Positions 24,534 to 33,762 of a DNA stretch of 64,000 nucleotides are shown here, one piece after another. Under the pieces are notes generated by a model. That model did not search any database, had not been told where the DNA came from, and saw nothing but the letters and a program-made list of their open reading frames with translations. The translations under genes were made by a program, and so were the position numbers. Numbering within the stretch: position 1 is the stretch's first letter; each line of letters starts with the position of its first letter. Source of the DNA: Methylobacterium oryzae (lineage in GTDB: Bacteria > Pseudomonadota > Alphaproteobacteria > Rhizobiales > Beijerinckiaceae); assembly GCF_021398735.1 (NCBI RefSeq), contig NZ_CP090349.1:3677001-3741000 (forward strand), given 5' to 3'.

Positions 24534-27500
24534 TCAGACCGCCAGGCCGTAGTAGGCCCGCATGAGGTCGGCGGGGGCGGCGTCCGGGATCGGTTGCGCC
24601 CCCCGCCCGGATTCCGAGACGTCGATCGCCATGAGTCGGTCGTTGCAGGCGGCCGGATCGGTCATGAGCGCGCGGGGCAGGAGATGGCCGTTCGGCACGC
24701 CGCGCAGCCGCTCAGCCGGCGCGCCGAGGTCGAAGGCCGTCACCGGCAGGCCGGTGCGCAGGGCCAGGGTGAGCGCGTACGCGTAGGTCTCGGGCCAGAT
24801 CGACGGCAGCAGCACGAGGTCGGCCGAGACCTGCGTGACGAGATCGAGGGTCTCGTCGTCCTCCCAGTGGCGGCCGGTCTCGGCGATCTGGAGGGCCGCC
24901 CGGGCGACCCGGTCGAGGGTCGGATCGTCGGTGGAGTACCGCCCCGTCTCGGTCACGCCGGCGCGCGCGAGGCCGCCCGTCAGGGCCGGGTCCGAGTGGC
25001 CCACGATCGTGAATGTGAGCGGCAGGTCCCGCTCGCGCGCGTCCGAGGCCAGGGCCTGCAGCAGCAATCCGCCCTCGGGGAGACTGATGCCGCCGAGCAC
25101 GGCGACGCGGCGGATTCGGCCGGGCCGCTGGAGGGCGGTCGAGCGCACCGACCGCTCCGGCTCGACGTGCGGCCGCACCGTGACCGACAGATCCGGGTAC
25201 ACCGTCCGGATCCGGCCCGCCGTGTCGGAGGACGGCGCGAACACCCGCGCGGCGCCCGCCAGGAACGCCCCGAACGCCGCCCGCCGCTCGCCCGGGTCCG
25301 GCTCCTCGAACCCGTCCGCGTCCACCGCCAGGCACGACCGGCACTCCGCCACCGGCGCCAAGCCGCAGTAGCGCCCGTCCGGCTGCACCAGGTGGTTGCG
25401 GTGGCACACCGGCGAGTAGTCGTGCAGCGTCCACGCGTAGGGACGCCCCGCGCCCGCCACCACCTCCATCAGCGCCCGCGCCGCGCCCCAGCGCAGCCCC
25501 GCCAGCGAGTGCACGTGGATCAGAACCGGCGCCAGCTGCCCGACGAAGTCGGCGAGCTCGGCCGCGTCGCGCGGCAGGTACAGGCTGTCGAGGTTGGGCA
25601 GGTACAGGAACTCGGGGCCGCGATACGAGACGTGGACCTCGAGGTTGCGGGTCCGGTCGATCTGCAGCAGCACCACGCTCAGGCCCTCGGCCCGGGCCTG
25701 CGCGACCGTGTCGTCGATGTGCCGCTGGATGCCTCCGCCCCAGCTGTGCGTCACGTAGAGCAGCGCCCGGCCGGCGAAGTGCCGGGCGAGCCGCGCCCGG
25801 TCGAGCCGCGCCCGCCCGCGCCGGCCGGGATCGGCCTGGACGAACTGCCCGACCCGGGCCGGGTAGTCGGGATGCTTGGCGAGCAGCGCCGCCTGGCCCT
25901 GGTCGTACTCGCCGCCCGCGTCGAGGCCGAACGAGATCTGGCCGGCGTGGTGGACGAACACGTCCTCGGCGAGCAGGTTGACGAAGCCGGCCTTGATGGC
26001 GCGCAGGCACCAGTCGTTCTCCTCGCCGTAGCCCTTGCCGAAGGCCTCGGCGTCGAGGTCGCCGACGGCGTCGAGGGCGGCGGCGGTCATGTACATGCAG
26101 AAGCCGACGCCGGTGGGCACGGGCACGGCGCGGCCGCGATTGACCTGCGCGGCGAGGCGGTCGAGGTCGGGCCGGGCGATCTCCAGCGGCATGGTGTTGT
26201 TGGCGTTGAAGCGCGGGTAGGAGCAGATCGTGGCGTTGTTGGACAGGGGCGTGACGCTGCCCACGGGCAGCCCCGCGCCCATTCCCGCCTCTGCGCCTGC
26301 CTCCCCGCCGGACCCGGCCTGAGGTTCGGCGTTGTGTTCGGCGTGGGCGACGAGGCGGTCGAGCCAGTCGCCGAAGACCTGAGCGTCGGAGTTGAGCAGG
26401 ACGACGGCGCGGCCCTGGCGCAGGCCGAGGGCGCGGTTGACCGAGCGGACGAAGCCGAGGTTGTGCTCGTTCTCGACGAGGTGGAACAGGCCGCGGCCGG
26501 CGAGGGCGGCGAGGTCTGCGGACAGCTGCGGGTCGGGGGAGCGGTCGTTGACGGCGAGCAGGGTGAAGGGGGTGGCCTGGGGCGCGGACAGGCAGGCGTG
26601 GAGGGCGCGCAGGGTCTCGCCGCGGCCCTTGTAGACCGGGACGATGACGACGACGCGGGCCTGCGCGATGGGCAGGGCCCGGGGCAGGCGGTCCCACGCG
26701 TCGGCGGGCGGGGCCTCCATGGGCGGGTAGGTGCCGAGATCCTCGGGGCAGCCCATCAGCCCGGCGGCCCGGCCCGCGCGCACGTAGTGCAGGAACGGCG
26801 ACTCCCCCGCGCCCAGGAGATGCCCGTAGGCCCGGCGGTAGAAGCGGGTCGAGAAGGTCTTGCTCGGGTCGCGGTCCTCCTCCTGGCCGTGGGACAGGAA
26901 GTGGATCGCCGGCCCGTTCTCGAAGCCGCCGGTGTCCGGGTAGCGCTTGAGGTACCAGGGCGCGTCGAAGAGCGGCTCGATCAGGCGGGCCTGCTCGAAC
27001 AGGTCGGCGTCCTCCTCGGCCGGCGGCGCGCCGTAGCGCGGATCGAAGGCGTCGCCCGCGAGGTCGTCGCCGCGCAGAAGGGCCCGGGCGAGGTGATGGA
27101 CGAAGGGCGCGAGGCCCGTCGCCTCCGCGGAGGGATGGTGCGCGCGGTAGGCCCAGCCGTTGAAATCGGGCCTGGGATTGCGGCCCTTGCGCCAGCCGGT
27201 GTCGCAGTAGTCGCGCACTGCGTCCTCCGCCTCGGACAGCCCGTAGCGCGCCCGGTAGAAGCCGTGGTCGAAATGCCCCGCCACCAGACGCGCCTGCAGG
27301 TCCAGGAACGCGTCCCGGTCGAGGATCTCCCGCCCGATCGCCCCCAGCCAGGCCGTGTCCTCGACCGGCGCCCGCGCCGGCCGCAGCCCGCAGACCCGCA
27401 GCAGCGCCGCCAGCGTCGAGCGCCCCGGGCCGGGATCGCGCAGCTCCCGCCAGCCCGCCTCGGCGAAGTGCAGGAACGGCTCGCGCCCGCCCACGTCCGG

Positions 27501-28484
27501 ATAGGTCGCCCGGTACCACGCCGCGTCCACCGCCGGCAGGTTCAGCCGGTGCGGCTCCGCGAACGGCTCGGCCCCCGTCAGCCGCGCCTCGGCCACGTAG
27601 CGGAAGAACGGGTCGTCCGCGACCGCCCGGCTGCCGGCCCGCGCCTGCACGTAGCCGGCGGGGTCGAAGTCCGGTCGCGGGCCGATCCGCGCCCGCCAGC
27701 CCTCCGCCACGTAGTGGCGCAGCAGCGCCGCGTCCGGGGCCCCGGCCAGCGCCTCGGCCTGCGGTCCGGGCAGGCGCTGCCGGTAATGGGCGGCGTCGAA
27801 GTAGGGGGCGAGGGTCTCGACCCGCAGCGCGCGCGCGGCGTCCGGGTCGGGGCGGGCCGGTCCGCCGTGGAGGACGTAGTGGACCAGCGGGTTCTGGGTC
27901 GTGAAGGTGATCCCGCGGCTGAGGCAGTAGGCCAGGGTGTCGAATTGCGGCGCCGGCTCGCGGCCCTCGCGCCAGCCGGAGGCCATGTAGTGGTCGACCG
28001 GGTCGACGCCGGCGGCGGCGAGGTCGGGGTTGCCGGCGAGGTAGAAGGCGCCGTCGACGAGGCGGCGGGCGAGGCGGTGGGCCTCGGCCGTGTCGGGCTT
28101 GGGCAGGGCGGCCGCCTCCCCCTCCCCTTCACGTCCGGCGCGGCGGCGCGCGAGGGCGTGCAGGAGCGGGTTGATGCCGGCGCGGGCGAGGTGGGGATGG
28201 GCGGCGAGGTAGGCGGCGGAGTCGAAGTCGGGGCGCGGGTCGCGGCCCGCGCGCCAGCCGTGGACGAGGTAGTCGCGCACCGGGTCGGCCGCGATCCCGT
28301 ACCAGCTCGCGTAGAACGCTTTGTCAAAGTGCAGGGCCAGGACGGCGATCTGCGCGTCCGCTGTGACGAGATCGTCCGCCGCCGGCAGGCCGCGGCGGGC
28401 CGCCAGCCGGATCAGCGGGTTGCCGCTCGCGCGGACCGGGCCGGAGCGCGCCCAGCGATGGTACAGGCCGCGGATCTGCTTCAA
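24534..28484 (-). CDS. giant multidomain glycosyltransferase: about 11 FD-FY/NPDV repeats + GT2 + GT4
   Basis: 1316 residues. Residues about 50-575 hold roughly eleven copies of the window's repeat in long-short alternation (for example HFDKAFYASWYG...DYLVHGWRAGRDPRPDFD, and LVDGAFYLAGNPDLAAAGVDP). Residues about 609-870 are a GT2 domain with VVVIVPVYKGRGETL, VVLLNSDAQVFG, and GYGEENDWCLRA. A Gly/Ala/Glu-rich insert sits at about 717-741. Residues about 903-1310 are a GT4 domain, from RALLYVTHSWGGGIQRH to VLLPSIWPETYAYALTLALRTGLPV (motif region). The start is TTG with no better in-frame option nearby. It lies next to the export permease. Likely a dual-function glycan chain transferase; the repeats may bind glycan or partners. 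Substrate unknown. Confidence 0.88.
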   Translation of the reverse strand: MKQIRGLYHRWARSGPVRASGNPLIRLAARRGLPAADDLVTADAQIAVLALHFDKAFYASWYGIAADPVRDYLVHGWRAGRDPRPDFDSAAYLAAHPHLARAGINPLLHALARRRAGREGEGEAAALPKPDTAEAHRLARRLVDGAFYLAGNPDLAAAGVDPVDHYMASGWREGREPAPQFDTLAYCLSRGITFTTQNPLVHYVLHGGPARPDPDAARALRVETLAPYFDAAHYRQRLPGPQAEALAGAPDAALLRHYVAEGWRARIGPRPDFDPAGYVQARAGSRAVADDPFFRYVAEARLTGAEPFAEPHRLNLPAVDAAWYRATYPDVGGREPFLHFAEAGWRELRDPGPGRSTLAALLRVCGLRPARAPVEDTAWLGAIGREILDRDAFLDLQARLVAGHFDHGFYRARYGLSEAEDAVRDYCDTGWRKGRNPRPDFNGWAYRAHHPSAEATGLAPFVHHLARALLRGDDLAGDAFDPRYGAPPAEEDADLFEQARLIEPLFDAPWYLKRYPDTGGFENGPAIHFLSHGQEEDRDPSKTFSTRFYRRAYGHLLGAGESPFLHYVRAGRAAGLMGCPEDLGTYPPMEAPPADAWDRLPRALPIAQARVVVIVPVYKGRGETLRALHACLSAPQATPFTLLAVNDRSPDPQLSADLAALAGRGLFHLVENEHNLGFVRSVNRALGLRQGRAVVLLNSDAQVFGDWLDRLVAHAEHNAEPQAGSGGEAGAEAGMGAGLPVGSVTPLSNNATICSYPRFNANNTMPLEIARPDLDRLAAQVNRGRAVPVPTGVGFCMYMTAAALDAVGDLDAEAFGKGYGEENDWCLRAIKAGFVNLLAEDVFVHHAGQISFGLDAGGEYDQGQAALLAKHPDYPARVGQFVQADPGRRGRARLDRARLARHFAGRALLYVTHSWGGGIQRHIDDTVAQARAEGLSVVLLQIDRTRNLEVHVSYRGPEFLYLPNLDSLYLPRDAAELADFVGQLAPVLIHVHSLAGLRWGAARALMEVVAGAGRPYAWTLHDYSPVCHRNHLVQPDGRYCGLAPVAECRSCLAVDADGFEEPDPGERRAAFGAFLAGAARVFAPSSDTAGRIRTVYPDLSVTVRPHVEPERSVRSTALQRPGRIRRVAVLGGISLPEGGLLLQALASDARERDLPLTFTIVGHSDPALTGGLARAGVTETGRYSTDDPTLDRVARAALQIAETGRHWEDDETLDLVTQVSADLVLLPSIWPETYAYALTLALRTGLPVTAFDLGAPAERLRGVPNGHLLPRALMTDPAACNDRLMAIDVSESGRGAQPIPDAAPADLMRAYYGLAV

Positions 28485-28723
28485 CGCGCGGCGCCCGTTC
28501 TGTCGCGCGACGGCCGCCGATCGCCGTCGGAGGGCGTCTCGGAATCGGCGCTGGGTTCGAGGCCTGGAGCTCGGGTGAGCATGTGTTCGCGCGGGCTAAA
28601 TCGAAGGCGTCTCGGCGCGCCGGGCAGGGTGCCGCGCCGCCGGCCCATCGCCCTAACGGAACGCGCGCGCGGGGTAAACAACCGCACGCCCTGCCCCACG
28701 TCCCGCGCGACCCGCTGGCGCGG

Positions 28724-29326
28724 TCAGATCAGGTCGGACCGCCACGTCACGTTCTCACGCACGATCCGCGCGGGATTGCCGGCGGCCACGCAGTGGGGCG
28801 GCACCGTCCCGGTGACGACGGCGTGCGCGCCGACGATCGCGTTGTCGCCGATGACCGTGCCCTTGAGCAGGGTGGCCTGATTGGCGATCCAGACGTGGTT
28901 GCCGACCCACACGGGCTTGGCCGGGTTCAGCCGCGCGCCGGTGTCCCGGGTGACGATGGAGTGGAAGTCGCTCGTCGTCATCCAGACGCCCGACGCGATC
29001 GAGCAGTCCGTGCCGATCTCGATCGCCTTTCCCTCGACGGGGTTGAGATGGACGAGCCCGGTGAAGCCGGTCCGGTCGCCGATGCGCAGCACCGAGCCGG
29101 GGCCGATATAGATGTTGGCCATCGACAGCCGCACGTCCTCGCCGACATCGAATCGGCAGTTCGACTCGATGACGATGTGCATGTCCTTGTCGGACACGCA
29201 GCCCCTGCCTATGCGGATGTAGTTGTTGTCGCCGTTGACGTAGATTTTTCCCGCTTGGCTGTGCTGATCCCGCGAATCAATGTCGATGACATTATTCTCC
29301 CCTTTGTCGAAGATATTCAAAGACAT
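28724..29326 (-). CDS. hexapeptide-repeat acyltransferase
   Basis: 200 residues folding as a left-handed beta helix of [LIV]GxxxX hexapeptides. Examples are IRIGRGCVSD, VGEDVRLSMANIYIGPGS, AIEIGTDCSIASG, and the conserved PVWVGNHVWIANQATLLKG near the C-terminus. The sequence ends with the family AGNPARIVRENV. This belongs to the sugar O-acetyltransferase group (maltose/colanic-acid acetyltransferase type). Likely acetylates a sugar hydroxyl using acetyl-CoA. It is first of a minus-strand series, about 240 bases upstream of the giant glycosyltransferase, and divergent from the next gene. Confidence 0.85.
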   Translation of the reverse strand: MSLNIFDKGENNVIDIDSRDQHSQAGKIYVNGDNNYIRIGRGCVSDKDMHIVIESNCRFDVGEDVRLSMANIYIGPGSVLRIGDRTGFTGLVHLNPVEGKAIEIGTDCSIASGVWMTTSDFHSIVTRDTGARLNPAKPVWVGNHVWIANQATLLKGTVIGDNAIVGAHAVVTGTVPPHCVAAGNPARIVRENVTWRSDLI

Positions 29327-29678
29327 AATTCGCTCTGCGGGATCTATGAACGCCCCTGGGTGCGGCGCGGCCGGCGTCCCGGAGCGGACGGCCGCACATC
29401 GAACCCGCGGAGGGAAGCTCGCCTTCTGACATGACGATTACGGTATCGGCGTGCCGAGATCGGGATTCGTCGACATTCGGCGGTTGTGCCGATGCCTCCG
29501 AGCCGGCAGCGGCGTTTCAGGAATGTCTCTAAGCCATCGGGCGCCGTCCTCACAACTCGCGCGGGGATCGGGCGCCCGTGGCCGGGCGCGGTCGGCGCGC
29601 CTCTCCGCGGCTGTTGACGCCGGGAGGCACCTGTGAGGTATGCCGTCAGCCAGCGAAAACATGGGATGAGGCCGTCCG
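29327..29678. other. divergent intergenic region, no gene
   Basis: Gap of about 350 bases between the divergent acetyltransferase and the wHTH-like gene. Promoters for both are expected here. The open frames in it give Arg/Ala/Pro-rich products typical of non-coding GC-rich DNA. I see no RNA gene or strong hairpin. Confidence 0.4.
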
Positions 29679-30197
29679 GTGGCTGAGGACAACACCCTGA
29701 CGAAGGCCCTGGTGGATGTTCGGGCGCGCAGGGCCGCGCTGCAGAGCGACTACGACAGGATCGCGGCCGAGCTGACCAAGCTCCGGGCGGCGGAGGCGGC
29801 GCTGACCTCCATCGTCGAGGGGATCCCGCTGGACGCCTCCGGTCTCCACGCGCCCGAGGGACCGCGGGCCGCCGCGGGGGACCGCGCCGCGCCCGCCTCC
29901 GGCGGACGGCGGGGCGCCCGCGGTCCCCGGGCCAACTCGGCCAAGGGGCGGCTGAAGGCGCTGCTCGGCTCGGCCGGCCCGCAGGGCCTGTCGCACGCCG
30001 AGATCGCGGAGCGGCTGCCCGACGTCGCGCCCAACACCCTCAACACCTATCTCAGCATGCTGGTGACCGGCGGCGAGGCGATCCGGAACGGCGACTTCTT
30101 CACCGCCGCCGCGGCGCCCGACGGGACCGAGGACGGTGACGCCGAGGCCGATCCGGAGGCGGACGAAGAGGTCCGGCACGACGCCGCCGCGGAGTGA
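29679..30197 (+). CDS. coiled-coil and winged-helix-like protein, possible regulator
   Basis: 172 residues from GTG 29679, preceded by a GAGG about ten bases upstream. Residues 1-50 form a heptad-type helix (TKALVDVRARRAALQSDYD, then AAELTKLRAAEAAL). A Gly/Arg/Ala-rich linker follows. Residues about 88-140 look like a winged helix: GRLKALLGSAGPQGLSHAEI, then RLPDVAPNTLNTYLSMLV, then GEAIRNGDFF. The C-terminal tail is very acidic. The arrangement suggests a DNA-binding protein that dimerises by its N-terminus. No known regulator family is recognised, so a role in controlling the neighbouring clusters is only inferred. Confidence 0.65.
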   Translation: MAEDNTLTKALVDVRARRAALQSDYDRIAAELTKLRAAEAALTSIVEGIPLDASGLHAPEGPRAAAGDRAAPASGGRRGARGPRANSAKGRLKALLGSAGPQGLSHAEIAERLPDVAPNTLNTYLSMLVTGGEAIRNGDFFTAAAAPDGTEDGDAEADPEADEEVRHDAAAE

Positions 30198-30258
30198 TCC
30201 CGGCACCCGGCTCGGACAGGGCCGCCCGATACGGTCCCGTGCCCGCCACGCCTCCGGG

Positions 30259-31692
30259 TCAGGCGGCCGCCGACATCCGCCGGATGATCGGCAGCATCAG
30301 CGCGCTCGGCGCGGCGGCCGGCACGGGGAAGATCGTGGCCGTCTGGTCGGTCTTCACCCGGGGCAGCCGCTCGATCACCGTCCGCAGGTTCGGGAGCGTC
30401 CGCGCCAGGGTCGCGGCCAGCGTCTCGCCCGCGATCTTGGCCATGACGTACTCCAGCGTGTCGCGGGGCGCCTCGTCGATGGCGCTGGTCGACGGGTAGA
30501 AGGCCGCCACGGCGTCGCCGCGCTCCAGGCAGAGCTGGCTCAGCTCGTAGAAGGCGGTGTTGTAGACGCGCATCATCTCGTCCAGGCAGGCCGGCTCGAA
30601 GGGCGCGCGCTTCTGGCGGAAGATGCGGGGCGTCGCGAAATGGTAGAGCTGCGACGGGCGCATCGCTAGCGCCGCCAGCTGTGGGGCGGCCGGCTCGGCG
30701 GCGTCGTAGCGGAGGACTTGGCAGCGCCCGCCGGCGTCGCGGATCTCCCGGGCGATCGACTCCGCCTCGTCGGCGCCGGACGCGTAGGTGATGCAGACCG
30801 CCCCGCCCCCGGCGGCGATCAGCTTGGCGGTCGCGGCGCCGAGTCCCCGCGACCCGCCGACGATCAGCGCGGACACCGCCGCGAAGGCGCCGGGCTCCAC
30901 CAGCGCCGCGAGGTCCCGCAGGCTCTCCTGCTCCACCGGCCGCGGGCGGACGAAGCCCTCGACCCGGGCGACGAGGCCGGGGCCGACCGCGTCCAGCGTC
31001 ACCGATTGCAGCATCGGCTGGAACCGCTTCACCGCGTAGCCGAGGCTCGAGCCGGTGCCTCCCTCGGTGACGGTCACGTCGATCTTCGAGAGGATCGAGT
31101 GGAGGCCGGGCACGAACATGCCGACGAGGGTCGAGAGGCCGCCCAGGGCCGCGACCCGGCCGGGGCCGAGGGCGCGGGCGAGGCGCGGCGCCAGCGCGGC
31201 GATCGCCGCCGGGTCCGGCAGCGCGAAGGCCCCGGCGAGACCCGTCAGCGCCGACGGATCGCGGGCGACCGGCTCCGCGGGGATCGCGGTCGGCGCCGCC
31301 TCGACCGGCCGGGCCGGCGCCCGCTCCGCCGCGAAGGTCGCCTGGATCGTCAGGCTGCGGACGCCGTCCACCGCCACGGACAGGCGCAGCTGCCGCGCGT
31401 CCGCCTCGTGGACCGTCAGGACGGTGCGGTCCCCGACCAGCACGAACCGCTCGAACCGCATCTGCAGGGTCGCGAGCCGGTCGAGCGGGTGAGCATCCGC
31501 GCAGGCATCGAGGGCCCAGAGGGCGGCGTGGACGCCGTGAACGGCGCGCTCGCCGGCCAGCGTCCGCCGGGCCATCCGCGCGTCCATGTGCATCGGGTTC
31601 ACGTCGCCGGTCGCCCGCGCGAAGGCGGCCTGATGGGCCTCGGTCCAGGTCCGCGTCGTCGCGGCGGCCTCGTCCGAACCGGATCCGTTCAT
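30259..31692 (-). CDS. MaoC-like (double hot-dog) dehydratase fused to SDR
   Basis: 477 residues. The N-terminal part has the (R)-hydratase signature GDVNPMHMD (D30, H35) and a second hot-dog half around 189-205 (VGMFVPGLHSILSKI). Residues about 275-470 are a short-chain dehydrogenase: GGSRGLG at 279-285 and the catalytic Y415/K419 in LEYVMAKIAGE. The NNAG motif of SDRs is replaced by YHFATP. The fusion suggests handling of a 3-hydroxyacyl or enoyl thioester, dehydration/hydration plus reduction. It is divergent from the FkbH-ACP-KAS III operon and probably contributes to the same acyl group. Confidence 0.8.
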   Translation of the reverse strand: MNGSGSDEAAATTRTWTEAHQAAFARATGDVNPMHMDARMARRTLAGERAVHGVHAALWALDACADAHPLDRLATLQMRFERFVLVGDRTVLTVHEADARQLRLSVAVDGVRSLTIQATFAAERAPARPVEAAPTAIPAEPVARDPSALTGLAGAFALPDPAAIAALAPRLARALGPGRVAALGGLSTLVGMFVPGLHSILSKIDVTVTEGGTGSSLGYAVKRFQPMLQSVTLDAVGPGLVARVEGFVRPRPVEQESLRDLAALVEPGAFAAVSALIVGGSRGLGAATAKLIAAGGGAVCITYASGADEAESIAREIRDAGGRCQVLRYDAAEPAAPQLAALAMRPSQLYHFATPRIFRQKRAPFEPACLDEMMRVYNTAFYELSQLCLERGDAVAAFYPSTSAIDEAPRDTLEYVMAKIAGETLAATLARTLPNLRTVIERLPRVKTDQTATIFPVPAAAPSALMLPIIRRMSAAA

Positions 31693-31871
31693 CGCGCAGC
31701 TCCTCCTCGGCCGGTCCCCGCCCCGGTCGGGCTGACGGGCCGCCGGATGCCCGGCCCCTTGCTTTATGGCACGCGATCTCGCAAGAGGGCGGCGCTCGCA
31801 CGCACGGAAAGGGGCCGGTCGATCGCCGGAGGGCAGGCATCCGCAGGGTGTCGCAGGGACCGGTATCGAGG

Positions 31872-33479
31872 ATGACCACGGCTCGCGCCCTGTCGATCGG
31901 TTTCGTCGGAAACGTCGTCACCAACCCGTTCGGGAAGGTGGCGGGCCGCCTCGCGGATCTCGCCACGGTCTCGTGCGAGCATCTCCCCATCGGACAGATC
32001 GAGCAGGTGCTGGCGGGACCCGCCGCCGCCGACGTCCTGATCGTGCATCTCGACCACCGCTGGTTCTTCGACGTCGCCCCGGACGAGGCGGCCGTCGCCC
32101 GCGCGCGCGGCCTCGCCGAGCTGGTCTCGGCGCGGCTCGCCCGGGCGCCGGGGACGATCATCCTCAACACCGTGCCGTTCGTGCCGGTCTCCTCCGTCGA
32201 GAGCGACCTCCACGACCAGCTGGAGGCGCTGGCGCGGGTGAACGCGGTGCTGTTCGACCTCGCCCGGGCGCAGGAGCGGGTCAGCGTCGTCGACGCCGCC
32301 GGCGCCCTGGCGCTGCTCGGCTTCGCCAACGCCTTCCGCGAGCGCAACCGGTACATGTACCAGATGCCCTACGCCCCGGCCGCCGTGGACGCGCTCAACG
32401 AGCGCTACGCCGACGCCGTCGCGGCGCGGCTGCGGGCGCGGCGCAAGGTGGTGGTGGTCGACGCCGACAACACCCTCTGGGGCGGCGTCGTCGGCGAGGA
32501 CGGGGTGGAGAACCTGGAGGTCGACAGCGACTATCCGGGGATCGTCCACACCCAGCTCCAGCGCCAGCTCCTGCGCCTGAAGGGCCTTGGCATCCTGCTC
32601 TGCACGGTGACGAAGAACAACGAGGAGGATTTCCGCGCGGTCTTCGCCCAGCGCGCGATGCCGCTCCGCCTCGACGATTTCGTGGCCTACCGCAGCAACT
32701 GGACGGAGAAGAGCGAGAACATCCGCGACCTCGCGGCGACCCTGAACCTCGGCCTCGACAGCTTCATCTTCCTCGACGACAACCCGTTCGAGATCGAGGA
32801 GGTCCGCGCCCGGCTCCCCGGGGTCGAGTGCCACCTGTTCGACCGGACGCGCCCCGAGCAGGCGCTCAGCCTGCTCGACGGGATCGCGTCGCTGCGCGCC
32901 CGGAACGTCACCGCCGAGGATCTGGCCAAGACCGAGCAGTACCGCGGCGAGGCCCAGCGCCAGGAACTGCAGCGCTCCGCCGCCTCGATGGACGACTACC
33001 TCGCCTCCCTCGAGATCCGGGTGCACGTCGCCCGCAACAACCCGGGCTCCCTGCGGCGGGTCACCCAGCTGATCAACAAGACCAATCAGTTCAACCTGAC
33101 GACCCGGCGCTACACCGAGGACGAGGTCGCCACCGCCATGCGGGAGGGCGGCGTCTACGCCGCCCGGGTGGTCGACCGGTTCGGCGACATGGGCATCGTC
33201 GGGGTCGCCATCGTCCGGGGCGGCGAGCTCGAGACGTTCCTGATGAGCTGCCGGGCCCTCGGACGCCGCATCGAGGCCCAAATTCTGCGCCACGTCTGCC
33301 AGCAGGAGGGTGATCGGGACCTCAAGGCCCAGTATCGCCCGAGCGCGAAGAACCGGATGGTCGAGACCTTCCTCGACGACAACGGCTTCGAACCCCTCAG
33401 CGCTGGCCCCGAGGGCAAGACGTACCGACTGACACGAGGACCGGATGACACCCCCTACATCCACATCGTCGCGGAGTGA
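31872..33479 (+). CDS. FkbH-like HAD-superfamily protein
   Basis: About 535 residues, the usual FkbH length. The HAD motif VVVVDADNTLWGGVVGE is near residue 193, followed by LCTVTKNNEEDF and FIFLDDNPFE. The C-terminal part carries the family-typical LINKTNQFNLTTRRY and a GNAT-like region. Characterised FkbH enzymes take glycerate from 1,3-bisphosphoglycerate and load it onto an acyl carrier protein. Here a carrier-protein gene overlaps its 3' end by 35 bases, and a second lies two genes on. ATG 31872 is preferred over GTG 31848 because AGGGA lies at a usable distance. Confidence 0.87.
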   Translation: MTTARALSIGFVGNVVTNPFGKVAGRLADLATVSCEHLPIGQIEQVLAGPAAADVLIVHLDHRWFFDVAPDEAAVARARGLAELVSARLARAPGTIILNTVPFVPVSSVESDLHDQLEALARVNAVLFDLARAQERVSVVDAAGALALLGFANAFRERNRYMYQMPYAPAAVDALNERYADAVAARLRARRKVVVVDADNTLWGGVVGEDGVENLEVDSDYPGIVHTQLQRQLLRLKGLGILLCTVTKNNEEDFRAVFAQRAMPLRLDDFVAYRSNWTEKSENIRDLAATLNLGLDSFIFLDDNPFEIEEVRARLPGVECHLFDRTRPEQALSLLDGIASLRARNVTAEDLAKTEQYRGEAQRQELQRSAASMDDYLASLEIRVHVARNNPGSLRRVTQLINKTNQFNLTTRRYTEDEVATAMREGGVYAARVVDRFGDMGIVGVAIVRGGELETFLMSCRALGRRIEAQILRHVCQQEGDRDLKAQYRPSAKNRMVETFLDDNGFEPLSAGPEGKTYRLTRGPDDTPYIHIVAE

Positions 33480-33762
33480 CCGCGGCGCCGTCGAGGCGGC
33501 TGCCCGCGCCACCTTCGCGCGGCTCGTCGAGACCTGGGGGCGCCCGGACCTAGAGAATCTCGGGCCCGAGGACGACGTCTACGAGCGGCTCGATTCCTTC
33601 GCGGTGGTCGAGCTCCTCCTCGAGACAGAGTCCGAGATCGAGCGGACGGTCGGCCGCTACGTGCCGCTCGCCAACGAGAGCATCCTCGACAGCACGAAGT
33701 CGCCGCTCCGCCGCTTCCAGGGCTGGCTCGACTACGTCGCCGAGACGGTCGAGCATGGCTGA
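33445..33762 (+). CDS. acyl carrier protein-like (first of two)
   Basis: 105 residues with a helical carrier-protein fold. The predicted phosphopantetheine serine is S51 in ERLDSFAVVELLLE; canonical ACPs have DSL, here DSF. It has an N-terminal extension of about 15 residues absent in FabD-pathway ACPs. The gene begins inside the FkbH frame with AGGA before the ATG and runs into the KAS III start (8-base overlap). Such tight coupling suggests matched production with both. It probably carries the glyceryl or short acyl unit. Confidence 0.75.
   Translation: MTPPTSTSSRSDRGAVEAAARATFARLVETWGRPDLENLGPEDDVYERLDSFAVVELLLETESEIERTVGRYVPLANESILDSTKSPLRRFQGWLDYVAETVEHG

Noticed and set aside
24594..28880. 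Plus-strand open frame of 1428 codons opposite the giant glycosyltransferase
   Set aside because: Its product is Arg/Val/Gly/Ala-rich with no domain, while the minus strand encodes clear repeats, GT2 and GT4. Long antisense frames are expected opposite GC-biased codons.
29438..29695. 85-codon minus-strand frame in the divergent gap
   Set aside because: Arg/Pro/Ala-rich, no ribosome-binding site, overlaps the start of the wHTH-like gene.
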